Shown piece after piece: positions 25,344-33,347 of a stretch of 44,164 bases of DNA. Source of the stretch: Streptomyces novaecaesareae (GTDB taxonomy: Bacteria; Actinomycetota; Actinomycetes; Streptomycetales; Streptomycetaceae); the NCBI RefSeq assembly GCF_000716875.1, contig NZ_JNWQ01000071.1:1-44164 (forward strand). Direction: 5' to 3'. The translations under genes and the position numbers were made by a program. Under the pieces are notes generated by a model. It saw only the letters and a list, made by a program, of their open reading frames with translations. It did no database searches and was not told where the DNA came from. Within the stretch, counting starts at the first letter, position 1. Every line of letters starts with the position of its first letter.

Positions 25344-25359
25344 CACGGACCATCCCCGA

Positions 25360-26634
25360 ATGCCTAAGACCAGCCTTTTCCATCATGCCGACTTCCGACG
25401 ACTCTGGATCGGCGATTCGATCAGCCAGTTCGGATCGTCGATAACTCTCCTGGCCCTGCCCTACGTCGCCCTCCGCGTCGTGCACGCGAATCCCTTCCAG
25501 GTCGGCCTGCTGGTCATGTTCCAGTACCTGGCCTTCCTGCTGTTCGGCCTGCCGGCCGGGGCCTGGGTCGACCGGATGCGGCTGCGCCGGGTGATGATCG
25601 TGGGCGACGTCGGCCGGGCCGTGCTCCTCGGCTCCGTCCCGGTGGCCGCCTGGTTCGACTGCCTGACCCTGGCCCAGCTCTACGTCGTCACCTTCGGCAC
25701 CTCGGTGCTGACCCTGTTCTTCGACGTGTCCTACCAGAGCCTGCTGCCCGGCCTGGTCGACGACGAGCAGCTGATCGAGGGCAACGCCAAGCTGGAGACC
25801 ACGCGCAACGTCGCCCAGGTGGGCGGGCCCGGCCTGGGCGGCGCCTTGATCCAGCTGATCAGCGGCCCGGCCGCGATCGGCCTGGACGCCCTCAGCTTCC
25901 TGGGCTCGGCGTTCTACCTCGGCCGGATCCGCACCCCCGACACCAAGCCCGAGCCCCGCCCGGACAGCCGGCTGCGCAGCGAGATCGCCGAGGGCCTGCG
26001 CTTCGTCTTCGGCCACCGGATCCTGCGGCCGATCGCGATGACGGCGGCGATCTCCAACCTGTTCGGCACCGTCGGGATCGCCATGCTGACCGTGCTGCTG
26101 GTCGACCAGCTGCACCTGGCGGCGTTCTGGGTCAGCCTCGTCTTCAGCGCCGCCGCGCTGGGTGGCATCGCCGGCGCGATGCTCACCGAGCGGGTCGTCG
26201 CCCGCCTCGGCCAGGGGCGCTCGGTGTGGATGTGCATGATCGCCAGCAGCGTCTGCTGGTTCCTCGCGCTGCCGCTCTACCAGGCCGACTGGCGGCTGGG
26301 CCTGGCCCTGGTGCTGCACGGGCTGGGCTGGATCACGCTGATCATCTTCAACATCACCCAGGTCAGCTTCCGTCAGCTGGCCACGCCCAAGCACCTGCTG
26401 GGCCGGATGAACGCGACCATCCGCTTCATGGTCTGGGGCTCGATGCCGATCGGCGCCATGCTCGGCGGTGTGCTCGGACAGACCATCGGCGTCCGGCCCG
26501 CCATGTGGGTCGGTGTGACCGGCGAACTGCTCGCCGTCCTGCCGGTCCTGCTCTCCCCGATCCGGACCATGCGGGAGCTGCCCACCCGCCCGGAGGAGGA
26601 GCCGGAGGCCGAGGCGGCCGCCGTCTCCGTCTGA
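25360..26634 (+). CDS. MFS exporter, EntS-like (paralogue 2)
   Basis: 424 aa, about 12 membrane helices. FHHADFRRLWIGDSISQFG, GLPAGAWVDRMRLRRVMIVGD, GLRFVFGHRILRPIA and LLAVLPVLLSPIRTMRELP all match paralogue 1 at the same positions, so the two derive from one ancestor. It ends in an acidic EEEPEAEAAA tail instead of Thr-Pro. ATG 25360 begins the conserved part; the frame extends to 25075 with no conserved sequence. The ribosome site is weak (GGA 10-11 bases upstream). It is divergent from the oxidase gene and downstream of the operator pair. Probable exporter of the cluster product. Confidence 0.9.
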   Translation: MPKTSLFHHADFRRLWIGDSISQFGSSITLLALPYVALRVVHANPFQVGLLVMFQYLAFLLFGLPAGAWVDRMRLRRVMIVGDVGRAVLLGSVPVAAWFDCLTLAQLYVVTFGTSVLTLFFDVSYQSLLPGLVDDEQLIEGNAKLETTRNVAQVGGPGLGGALIQLISGPAAIGLDALSFLGSAFYLGRIRTPDTKPEPRPDSRLRSEIAEGLRFVFGHRILRPIAMTAAISNLFGTVGIAMLTVLLVDQLHLAAFWVSLVFSAAALGGIAGAMLTERVVARLGQGRSVWMCMIASSVCWFLALPLYQADWRLGLALVLHGLGWITLIIFNITQVSFRQLATPKHLLGRMNATIRFMVWGSMPIGAMLGGVLGQTIGVRPAMWVGVTGELLAVLPVLLSPIRTMRELPTRPEEEPEAEAAAVSV

Positions 26635-26705
26635 CCTCCGGGGCACCCGCCCGCCTGCTCGCCCGCTCGTCCGCCCAGCTGACCGGCCGGCCGCCGTCGT
26701 GCGCC

Positions 26706-26820
26706 GGCCGGTCAGGCGTCGTGGCGGGGTGGGCGGTCAGTCGTCGTCGCAGGCCGGTCAGGCGTTGTGGCGGGGCGGGTGGGCGGTCAGCTGGGCGGGC
26801 GCAGGCCGGTCAGGCGTCGA
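26706..26820. repeat. Three direct repeats around the reductase stop codon
   Basis: GGCCGGTCAGGCGT occurs at 26706, 26752 and 26804. The first two copies extend with GTGGCGGGG and GGGCGGTCAG. The third contains the reductase stop codon, so the 3-prime end of that gene appears to have been duplicated outward. Confidence 0.75.
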
Positions 26821-27919
26821 AGTCGAGCCCGACCTCGGCCGACTCGGGTACCGCGCTGCAGGGCAGGGTGTAGCCGGCCGCCAGGGCCTTCTCGGAGAGC
26901 GCGTACTGGCGCCGCAGGCGGACCGAGCCGGCCACCACCTTGGTCCGGCAGACCCCGCACAGCCCCTCGCGGCAGGAGTAGGGCGTCTCCGGCAGGGCCC
27001 GCAACAGGGTGTCCAGCACCGTCTCGTCCTCGGGCTCCATGGTGAGCTCGGTGGTCCGGCCGTAGAGCCGCACACTGATCCGCGCCCCCGCCGGAGCCGC
27101 GGGCCGGGCGTTCGGATCGGCCGCGGGCGCGGCGGCGAAGAGTTCGAAGCGCACCTGCTCCTCGGCGGCCCCCCAGTCGGCGAGGCCCCGGCCCACCGAC
27201 TCCACCAGCCCGAGCGGGCCGCAGAGGTAGAAGCACGGGCGCTGCTCGGGCTCGACACCGAGCAGCCGAAGCAGGACGGGCACCCGCGCCGCGTCGATCC
27301 GCCCGGAGAGCGGCGGCGCCGCCGGGCCGCTCTCCCGGGAGAGGACGTGCAGCACGCGGAACCGGTCGGGATGGGCCTGCGCGAGCCCGGCCAGCTCCTC
27401 GGCCAGCAGCACCGAAGCGGCGCTGCGGTTGGCGTAGACCAGTGAGACCCGGCAGGCCGGGTCGGAGCGCAGCGCGGCGGCCGCCATGGCGAGCAGCGGG
27501 GTGATCCCGCTGCCGCCCGCGACCAGCACGTGGTGGGCGCCGGGCTCCTCGGCCAGGCGGAAGTCGCCGGCCGGCGGCGAGACCTCCAGCAGGTCGCCGG
27601 CGGCGAGCGCGGTGGTGGCGTACTCACCGAAGCCGCCGGGCCCCAGCCGCTTGACCACCAGGCGCAGCGCGGTGGCATCGTCCGGCGGCGGGCAGACCGA
27701 GTAGCTGCGGCGCAGCTCGACGCCGCCGATCCGGTGGCGGACGGTCACATGCTGGCCCGGTCGGTGGGCGAAGTGCCCCGCCAGCGGCGGCGGCACGTCC
27801 AGCACGATCGCCACCGCGTCCTCGGTCAGCCGCTGCGCCGAGCGCACCCGCAGCCAGTGCCGGCCGGTCCGCCGGCCGGTGGACGGCGTCGCGCCGTCCG
27901 TCGTCACGCCCACCGTCAT
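26810..27919 (-). CDS. FNR-type NAD(P)H reductase with C-terminal [2Fe-2S] ferredoxin domain
   Basis: 369 aa with the PaaE/KshB layout. The FAD domain has RRSYSVCP (R-x-Y-S/T), the NAD(P)H domain has GGSGITPLLAM and YLCGPLGLV, and the C-terminal plant-type ferredoxin has C-x4-C-x2-C (CREGLCGVC) and a fourth Cys in YTLPCSA. It moves electrons from NAD(P)H through flavin and the iron-sulphur cluster to an oxygenase. GAGGTGG precedes ATG 27919. No Rieske oxygenase, P450 or BMM component is in the window, so the HDO at 24186-24899 is its most likely partner here (inference). It shares a control region with the LuxR gene. Confidence 0.92.
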   Translation of the reverse strand: MTVGVTTDGATPSTGRRTGRHWLRVRSAQRLTEDAVAIVLDVPPPLAGHFAHRPGQHVTVRHRIGGVELRRSYSVCPPPDDATALRLVVKRLGPGGFGEYATTALAAGDLLEVSPPAGDFRLAEEPGAHHVLVAGGSGITPLLAMAAAALRSDPACRVSLVYANRSAASVLLAEELAGLAQAHPDRFRVLHVLSRESGPAAPPLSGRIDAARVPVLLRLLGVEPEQRPCFYLCGPLGLVESVGRGLADWGAAEEQVRFELFAAAPAADPNARPAAPAGARISVRLYGRTTELTMEPEDETVLDTLLRALPETPYSCREGLCGVCRTKVVAGSVRLRRQYALSEKALAAGYTLPCSAVPESAEVGLDFDA

Positions 27920-28350
27920 GACGGTTTGCCACCTCTTTCCCCGTCATTTGAAAAACAGCGCACGACGAATCACCGGTCCGGGCGTCACGGATCCGCCAAA
28001 GCGCGATCAAGCCGAATCCATCGCGACGACCCCCCCTGACCAAGCCCGATCAGCGGACCGGCGAGGTCCGCAGTGCATGGGCCCTCGTCAGCTTAGGCAG
28101 CACCGTCGCAGCATAGCGAGCCGGAAATCGGCCCGAATAGGACAGTGGCGTAACCACGCCACGCCTGCGGTTCATCCGCTTTGTGCCCGTTTTCGCCCGC
28201 TGAGCTGCGAGGAAGGAGCGCGAACGGGTGTGATTCGAGCGGCTCTCCGCGCGTCGACAATGCTTCGGGCGTGGCGGCCGTGGCCGGTTCATGCCATCAT
28301 CGCGCCTGGCCGGGGCAATACGGGGAATCCCGCCTGACAGGGGTTTGCAG
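27920..28350. promoter_or_regulatory. 431-base divergent control region of the reductase and LuxR genes
   Basis: It contains the TGGCG-type operator at 28145-28162 and a 7-bp inverted repeat GCGGACC / GGTCCGC (28053-28071). Short frames here show no family resemblance and no clear promoter hexamers stand out. Confidence 0.5.
28145..28162. promoter_or_regulatory. TGGCG-N8-CGCCA operator-like palindrome
   Basis: GTGGCGTAACCACGCCAC has perfect 6-bp arms and shares TGGCGTAA with the site at 25215. It lies 226 bases from the reductase start and 189 from the LuxR start. Confidence 0.6.
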
Positions 28351-29451
28351 ATGGAACATCAGCATGGCGATCTGGACTGGATCATCGGGGGGAGCAGAAA
28401 GATCGTGCCGATGGACCCACTGATCCGCCGGGAATCCGAAACCGACGTATTCCTACGGGATTCCGGCTGTCGGCTGGCGTCGGAGGCCGCGCTGGTCGGC
28501 GCGCCCGGCGGGTACCGGATTCCCGCTGCCCGGCGGGAGTCCGACGGGTACCGGGAGTCCGGCGCGTACCGGGAGTCCGATGTGCGTCAGGAGTCCGGTG
28601 CCGGTCAGGAGCGTGGCGTCCGTCAGGAGTTCGACGTCGACCGGGGTGAGGAGACCCAGCGGCTGCGGGAGGCCGTCCAGTCGCTGATCGACGCCTACGG
28701 CCCCAGGCCCGCGGTGGTCCAGCCCGACATCCACGTCGGCGTCGTCACGCGGCACAGCGAGATGGCCGCGGCGATGAGCGAACTGGCCGGCACCGCACGG
28801 GAGACGGTGTCGGCGATGCATCCGGGGCCGGTCCCGACACCGCTGGACCTGCGGCACACGCTCAACGCGGACCGGAAGCTGATCGAGCGCGGCATCCGCG
28901 TGCGTCGGCTGAACCAGCTGCGGCTGGGCTCCTCGACCGAGTCCTCCGCCGGGTGCGACCAGCTCGCGGACATCGGTGTCGAACTGCGGCTCACCCCGGT
29001 CGTACCGATGCACATGGTGATCGCCGACCGCGACATGGCCGTGATGCCGCTCGACCCGGACGACCCCGAGCAGGGCATGGTGGTGCTGCGCGGTGCGCCG
29101 CTGGTGCACTCCGCCGCAGCCCTCTTCGACCAGGTCTGGCGCGACTCGCGGCGCTACGACGCGGTCAAACCGGACGCCTCCCGGCTGCAGTTGACGGACG
29201 AACAGCTCGCCATCGCGCGGATGCTGGCGGCCGGCGACAACGACAAGAGGATCGCCCGGGCGCTCGGCGTCTCGCAGCGCACGATGAGCCGGAAGGTCGC
29301 CGACCTGATGCTGCAACTGCGGGCGGACACCCGCTTCGCCGCGGGTGTGCGGGCCGCCCAGCTGGACCTGCTCGGGCCGTCCGACCTGGCCGGCCCGGCA
29401 CTCGGCCCGGCACTCGGCCCGACGCTCGCCCAGGAAGTGCCGGCCCGGTAG
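28351..29451 (+). CDS. LuxR-family (PLD/TrmB-like sensor) cluster regulator
   Basis: 366 aa. The C-terminal LuxR/GerE helix-turn-helix is clear: LTDEQLAIARMLAAGDNDKR followed by IARALGVSQRTMSRKVADLM. Before it (about residues 125-275) lies the domain typical of streptomycete LuxR regulators without a receiver (DLRHTLNADRKLIERGIRVRRL, then VIADRDMAVMPL). The N-terminus is low-complexity with repeated Y-R-E-S units. ATG 28351 (GGGG upstream) is used; ATG 28411 is an alternative. Pathway-specific activators of this kind are common in natural-product clusters. It is the best candidate to bind the TGGCG palindromes, one of which is in its own promoter region. Confidence 0.85.
   Translation: MEHQHGDLDWIIGGSRKIVPMDPLIRRESETDVFLRDSGCRLASEAALVGAPGGYRIPAARRESDGYRESGAYRESDVRQESGAGQERGVRQEFDVDRGEETQRLREAVQSLIDAYGPRPAVVQPDIHVGVVTRHSEMAAAMSELAGTARETVSAMHPGPVPTPLDLRHTLNADRKLIERGIRVRRLNQLRLGSSTESSAGCDQLADIGVELRLTPVVPMHMVIADRDMAVMPLDPDDPEQGMVVLRGAPLVHSAAALFDQVWRDSRRYDAVKPDASRLQLTDEQLAIARMLAAGDNDKRIARALGVSQRTMSRKVADLMLQLRADTRFAAGVRAAQLDLLGPSDLAGPALGPALGPTLAQEVPAR
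28528..28640. repeat. 18-bp-type coding repeats in the LuxR N-terminus
   Basis: Degenerate units of the type TACCGGGAGTCCGGC encode repeated Arg/Tyr-Arg-Glu-Ser motifs in a disordered linker of the regulator. Confidence 0.7.
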
Positions 29452-29458
29452 GGCCTGC

Positions 29459-29485
29459 CGGGCGCCCTCCCGGTGGGGGCGCCCG
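29459..29485. terminator. Bidirectional hairpin between the LuxR and FtsX-type genes
   Basis: CGGGCGCCC / GGGCGCCCG, a 9-bp perfect stem with a 9-nt loop between two convergent genes. Confidence 0.65.
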
Positions 29486-29492
29486 TCCGCGG

Positions 29493-31475
29493 CTACTGCC
29501 GGCCGCTCGCGAGGTCGAGCGGGCGGATCCGCAGCGCCAGCCGGGCCGGGACGAGGCTCGCGACCATGGCGAGGACCAGGCAGACCGCGGTGGCTCCGGC
29601 CAGGGCCCCCCAGGGCAGGTCGAAGGCGGTGGACCGGGCGGTGTCGAGGATGCGGTTCTCGATCAGCAGGACCGTCGCGTACTGGGTCACCAGGGTGACG
29701 ACCAGTCCGAGGGCCGCCGCGGTGGCGACCACCAGCAGCGTCTCGACCGCGACCACCCGCAGCACCTGGCGGCGGGTGCCGCCGGTCAGCCGCAGGGTGG
29801 CGAAGTCCCGCAGCCGGTCCCCGGTGGACATCATCATCGTGTTGACGATCGCGATCAGCGCGTACAGCAGTGCCGGGCCGAGGATCGCGAGCATCGCGAT
29901 CCAGCCGTTCCTCGTGGTCCGGTCGTTGTGCGCCCCGATCCACTCCGCGCCCGCGGTGGCCCGGGCCGCGCTGCCGCCCAGCGCGGCCGTGACCTGCTCG
30001 GGGCTCGCCCCGGTGCCCAGGTAGGCGACCGAGACGGCGCTTGGGCCGGGGACGGCCTCGCGCGGGACGACGATCTCCGGCAGGTGCGGCAGCAGGTGGC
30101 GGACCTGGGCGACCAGCCGCAGCTGCACCTGGGTGCCGTCCGCGAACCGGGCGTTCAGGGTGTCGCCGACGTGCCAGCCGAAGACCCGCGCCATGTCGCC
30201 GGAGACCGCGACCGTCCTGCCGTGCAGGTCCTCCAGGGAGCCGGCCTCGGCGGTGAGGTTCCAGGCCGTCCGCAGGTCGCCGTCGACGGCCAGACCGTCC
30301 TCCGGGATCGGCAGGTCGGTCGGGCGACCGGGGGCGGGCTGCTGGTCCGGGGTGGCCAGGCCGTCGAACCGTACGGTCGCCGCGGTGGTCAGCCGGGCGT
30401 CCGGCAGGGCGGCCAGGCCGCGCAGGGCGTCGGCGGGCACGGCCCGGCCGTCGGAGGGCTCGATCACGTACCCGGCCTTGAGGGCGGCGCGGCCCTGGGC
30501 GGCCATCGCGTCGGCGAAGGCCACCGTGCCGCCGACCACCGAGCCGGCCAGGCCGATCACCAGGAAGACCGGTGTGGCCGTGGAGACGGTGCGGCGGATC
30601 GCGGCGAGGGCGTTCTGCCGGGCGATCAGCCCGGCGGCGCCGGGCAGCAGCGGGACGAGCACGGTGAACAGCCGCACCAGCGGAGGCACCAGCACCGGGG
30701 CGATCAGCACGACGGCGAGCACCGCCATCACGTCGAAGAGCAGGGCCCACTGCGGGGTGGTCTCCGGGTCGCGGGACTGCGGGTCGGCCAGCATCGACGC
30801 GGGCATCGAGATGAAGGTCCACAGGGTGTAGCCGAAGACGCCGAGGAAGAGGACCGCGGCCACCCAGCGGGCGACCGGCATCACCTTCTTGTCGACGGCG
30901 ACCTCGTTGAGCGCCTCCACCGGCCGCACCCGGCCGGCCCGGCGGGACGCCGCGTAGGCGCCGACCAGGGCGACCACCAGGCCGCCCGAGGCGGCGAGCA
31001 GCAGCGGCAGCGGGGCGGGCTCGGCGCGGAAGCCGCTCGGCGCCGCACCCCGGTCGACCAGCCAGGCCGCGATCGCCGGGGCGACGAGCAGGCCCATCGC
31101 GCAGCCCGAGACCGCGGCGGCCAGCGCCACCACCAGGGCCTCGCCGAGGACCAGGGCGCGCACCTGGCGCGGGGTCGCGCCGACGGCACGCAGCATCGCC
31201 GTCTCCTGGCGGCGCTGGGCGACGGCGAAGGCGAAGGTCGAGGAGACCACGAACACCGAGACGAAGCCGGCCATCGCGGCCATGAAGCCCACCAGCTTGT
31301 GCAGCGAGGGCGCGCCGGGCAGCGAGTCCTCGCCCATCGTGGTGTTGAGCAGCACGCCGGCGGCGGACATCACCGCGACGCCGAGGGCGAGCGCGACGAA
31401 GGAGCCGACGAAGGCCGGCCACCGCCGCCGCATCGAGACGGCGGCGACCGGGAGCAGCAACCGGAAGCCGTTCAT
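29493..31475 (-). CDS. ABC transporter permease, FtsX/MacB type with duplicated domain
   Basis: 660 aa. The N-terminal helix (FVGSFVALALGVAVMSAAGV) is followed by an FtsX domain (TAMLRAVGATPRQVRALVLGE) and more helices. An external beta-rich domain (about residues 325-500) precedes a second FtsX domain (ATLRLTGGTRRQVLRVVAVE). Such permeases work with a LolD-like ATPase to expel peptides or lipids, or to drive a mechanical step. It overlaps its ATPase gene by 4 bases (ATGA), so the two are coupled. It may be an immunity or export system for the cluster product. Confidence 0.92.
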   Translation of the reverse strand: MNGFRLLLPVAAVSMRRRWPAFVGSFVALALGVAVMSAAGVLLNTTMGEDSLPGAPSLHKLVGFMAAMAGFVSVFVVSSTFAFAVAQRRQETAMLRAVGATPRQVRALVLGEALVVALAAAVSGCAMGLLVAPAIAAWLVDRGAAPSGFRAEPAPLPLLLAASGGLVVALVGAYAASRRAGRVRPVEALNEVAVDKKVMPVARWVAAVLFLGVFGYTLWTFISMPASMLADPQSRDPETTPQWALLFDVMAVLAVVLIAPVLVPPLVRLFTVLVPLLPGAAGLIARQNALAAIRRTVSTATPVFLVIGLAGSVVGGTVAFADAMAAQGRAALKAGYVIEPSDGRAVPADALRGLAALPDARLTTAATVRFDGLATPDQQPAPGRPTDLPIPEDGLAVDGDLRTAWNLTAEAGSLEDLHGRTVAVSGDMARVFGWHVGDTLNARFADGTQVQLRLVAQVRHLLPHLPEIVVPREAVPGPSAVSVAYLGTGASPEQVTAALGGSAARATAGAEWIGAHNDRTTRNGWIAMLAILGPALLYALIAIVNTMMMSTGDRLRDFATLRLTGGTRRQVLRVVAVETLLVVATAAALGLVVTLVTQYATVLLIENRILDTARSTAFDLPWGALAGATAVCLVLAMVASLVPARLALRIRPLDLASGRQ

Positions 31476-32227
31476 CGGGGGCCACCGCCTGTACGGACGT
31501 CTTCCAGCGCGGCCATCCGCCCGGCGACGGTCTGCGGGTCGGGGTCGGCCAGCCGGTCGACGACCCGGCCGTCGGCGAGGAAGAGCACGGTGTCGGCGTA
31601 GGAGGCGGCCACCGGGTCGTGGGTGACCATGATGGTGCTCTGGCCCTGCTCGTCGACCAGGGAGCGGAGCAGGGTGAGCACCTCGCGGCTGCTGGAGCTG
31701 TCCAGGGCGCCGGTGGGCTCGTCCGCGAAGAGCACCTGGGGGGCGGAGATCAGCGCGCGGGCGATCGCCACCCGCTGCTGCTGGCCGCCGGACATCTGCG
31801 AGGGCAGGTGGCCGGTCCGCTCACCCAGGCCCACCTGGGCCAGCGCGGCCCGGACCCGGGCCGGGTCGGGTCTACGGCCGGCCAGCCGCAGTGGCAGGCC
31901 GACGTTCTGCTCGGCGGTCAGGGCACCCAGCAGGTTGAAGGCCTGGAAGACGAAGCCCAGGCGCTCGCGACGCAGTTTGGTCAGGGCGGTCTCGTCGAGG
32001 CCGCCGAGGTCGACGCCGTCGACGACGACGGTGCCGGAGTCGGGGAGGTCGAGCCCGGCGGCGCACTGGAGCAGGGTGCTCTTGCCGGAGCCGGAGGGGC
32101 CCATCACGGCGGTGAAGCTGCCGCGGGCGAACCCGATGGTGACCGCGTCCAGGGCGGTGACGGTGTTCGGGCCGGCTCCGTAGGAGCGGGTGACCTGTTC
32201 CAGGCGCACTACATCGTTGTCATTCAT
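31472..32227 (-). CDS. ABC transporter ATPase, LolD/MacB type
   Basis: 251 aa. Walker A GPSGSGKSTLL, Q-loop FQAFNLLGALTAEQN, signature SGGQQQRVAIARAL, Walker B VLFADEPTGALDS and the switch histidine in MVTHDP are all intact. ATG 32227 is preferred over the upstream TTG 32236 because AGGAAG lies 9 bases before it and abuts the TTG. It energises the FtsX-type permease that overlaps its 3-prime end. The operator-like palindrome at 32276-32293 sits 49 bases upstream. Confidence 0.95.
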   Translation of the reverse strand: MNDNDVVRLEQVTRSYGAGPNTVTALDAVTIGFARGSFTAVMGPSGSGKSTLLQCAAGLDLPDSGTVVVDGVDLGGLDETALTKLRRERLGFVFQAFNLLGALTAEQNVGLPLRLAGRRPDPARVRAALAQVGLGERTGHLPSQMSGGQQQRVAIARALISAPQVLFADEPTGALDSSSSREVLTLLRSLVDEQGQSTIMVTHDPVAASYADTVLFLADGRVVDRLADPDPQTVAGRMAALEDVRTGGGPR

Positions 32228-32275
32228 GATGATCAACTTCCTACCAGGTCAGCGGCCCTGCCAGGTCGGCGGAGA

Positions 32276-32293
32276 GTGGCGGATTGGCGCCAC
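32276..32293. promoter_or_regulatory. TGGCG-N8-CGCCA operator-like palindrome
   Basis: GTGGCGGATTGGCGCCAC has perfect 6-bp arms and is followed at once by another TGGCG half-site (32294-32298). It lies upstream of the LolD-type ATPase gene. Confidence 0.55.
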
Positions 32294-32326
32294 TGGCGAG
32301 CGCGGGGTTCTTACCGGCCCGGCGGC

Positions 32327-33347
32327 TCAGCGGGTGGCGTGGCGTATCGCGTCCACGGTGAGCGCGCCCAGCGCCAGGGCGGCGGCGAGGCCGGCGACCG
32401 CCGCCGGGGCCGGGGCGCGGCCACCGGTGACACCGAGGAAGTCCAGCCCGGCGACGTGGTTGATCATCCCGTACCAGAGCAGCGGGTAGACGGTCTGGAA
32501 CAGCCGGGGGCCGCGCGTGACGGTGCCGCAGAGCATGGCCAGGGTGGGGATCAGCGGCGCCCCGGCCAGGGCGCCCGCCGCCGCCCGGGGCTCCCCGGCA
32601 CCGAGCAGCCGGACCACCGACCCGGCCACCACCGCCAGCCCCGAACTCCACGCCGTCCACCGGGCGTCCGCCCGCCGCGAGCACCTCCCGGATCGACGCG
32701 GTGATCCGCCGCATGCCCAGCAGGTCCAGCCCGCCGCTCGTCTGCGCGCCCAGCACCAGGACCAGCCAGACCACGAACCAGACCATCGCCCCCACCCCGC
32801 CGCGCAGCCCCGGCAGGGTGTCGAAGAGCACCGCGCAGGCGGCCACCACCGCCAGCAGCGGCAGCGTGATCAGGACGTACGGCAGCAGCAGCCGCACCAC
32901 GTCCACCCGGCCCGAGTCGCCCTTGACCAGCTGCACCCCGAGCGCCGTCCCGGCCAGGGCGAGCAGCATCGAGCCGAACAGCAGCAGGTTGCTGCCGAAC
33001 TTGCCCGCCAGATAGGCGATCCGGCCGAGCGGGGTGGCGGCGAGCAGCTGCCCGACGCCGCTCTGCTCGTCCCGGGGGACCGCCCCGCGCGCGATGCCGA
33101 AGCCCGCCAGCGAGAGCCAGACCGCGCCGCCGAGCGCCGTCACCGTCCCCACGTACCCGCTGGTGTAGCGGCCGTGCAGGTCGGTCACCTGGAACACCTC
33201 CCAGCGGGAGTCGCCGACCGGTGCGGCCAGCAGCCCGAGGGCGAGCGTGCCCAGCAGCACGACCAGGTAGCCGGGCCGCCGCCGGCGCTCCCGGAAGTCG
33301 GCCAGGGCGAGCGCCCCGATGCGCGTCACCATGATGCGCGTCACCAT
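32327..33347 (-). pseudogene. ABC-2 type permease gene with a frameshift
   Basis: The first part (33347 to about 32673) reads a membrane permease: ALALADFRERRRRPGYLVV, LLAATPLGRIAYLAGKFGSNL, then DLLGMRRITASIREVLAAG. It then turns into Arg/Gly-rich nonsense. The next frame carries the missing end: ARWTAWSSGLAVVAGSVV, then LWYGMINHVAGLDFLGVTGG and a last helix ending at 32327. Removing one base of the CCC at 32671-32673 joins the two as EVLAAADARWTAWSS. This is either a real inactivating mutation or a sequencing error in a GC-rich run. The start region has ATGGTGACGCGCATC in tandem duplicate, so the second ATG (33332) may also be used. Confidence 0.82.

Larger units (their letters stand above)
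24900..25359. promoter_or_regulatory. 460-base divergent control region of the oxidase and MFS genes
   Basis: No gene is credible here. It holds CATGTCA-N4-TGACATG (25141-25158), two tandem TGGCG-type palindromes (25215-25250), ATTTCCG-G-CGGAAAT (25329-25343), and an inverted pair GCAGGATC / GATCCTGC (24953-24960, 25001-25008) in the oxidase leader. The sequence is less GC-rich than the flanking genes. Confidence 0.6.

Noticed and set aside
24900..25359. Possible short precursor peptide gene for the ATP-grasp cluster
   Set aside because: The short frames here (for example 25142-25327) have no ribosome site, poor G/C third-position bias and no repeated core, so a ribosomal precursor is not supported.
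26706..26820. Direct repeats as att sites or an insertion-sequence footprint
   Set aside because: No integrase or transposase nearby and the repeats are graded and GC-rich, better explained by local slippage or duplication.
28453..31485. 1010-aa minus-strand frame across the LuxR and FtsX-type genes
   Set aside because: Shadow of both genes with no recognisable domain; LuxR and FtsX motifs are in other frames.
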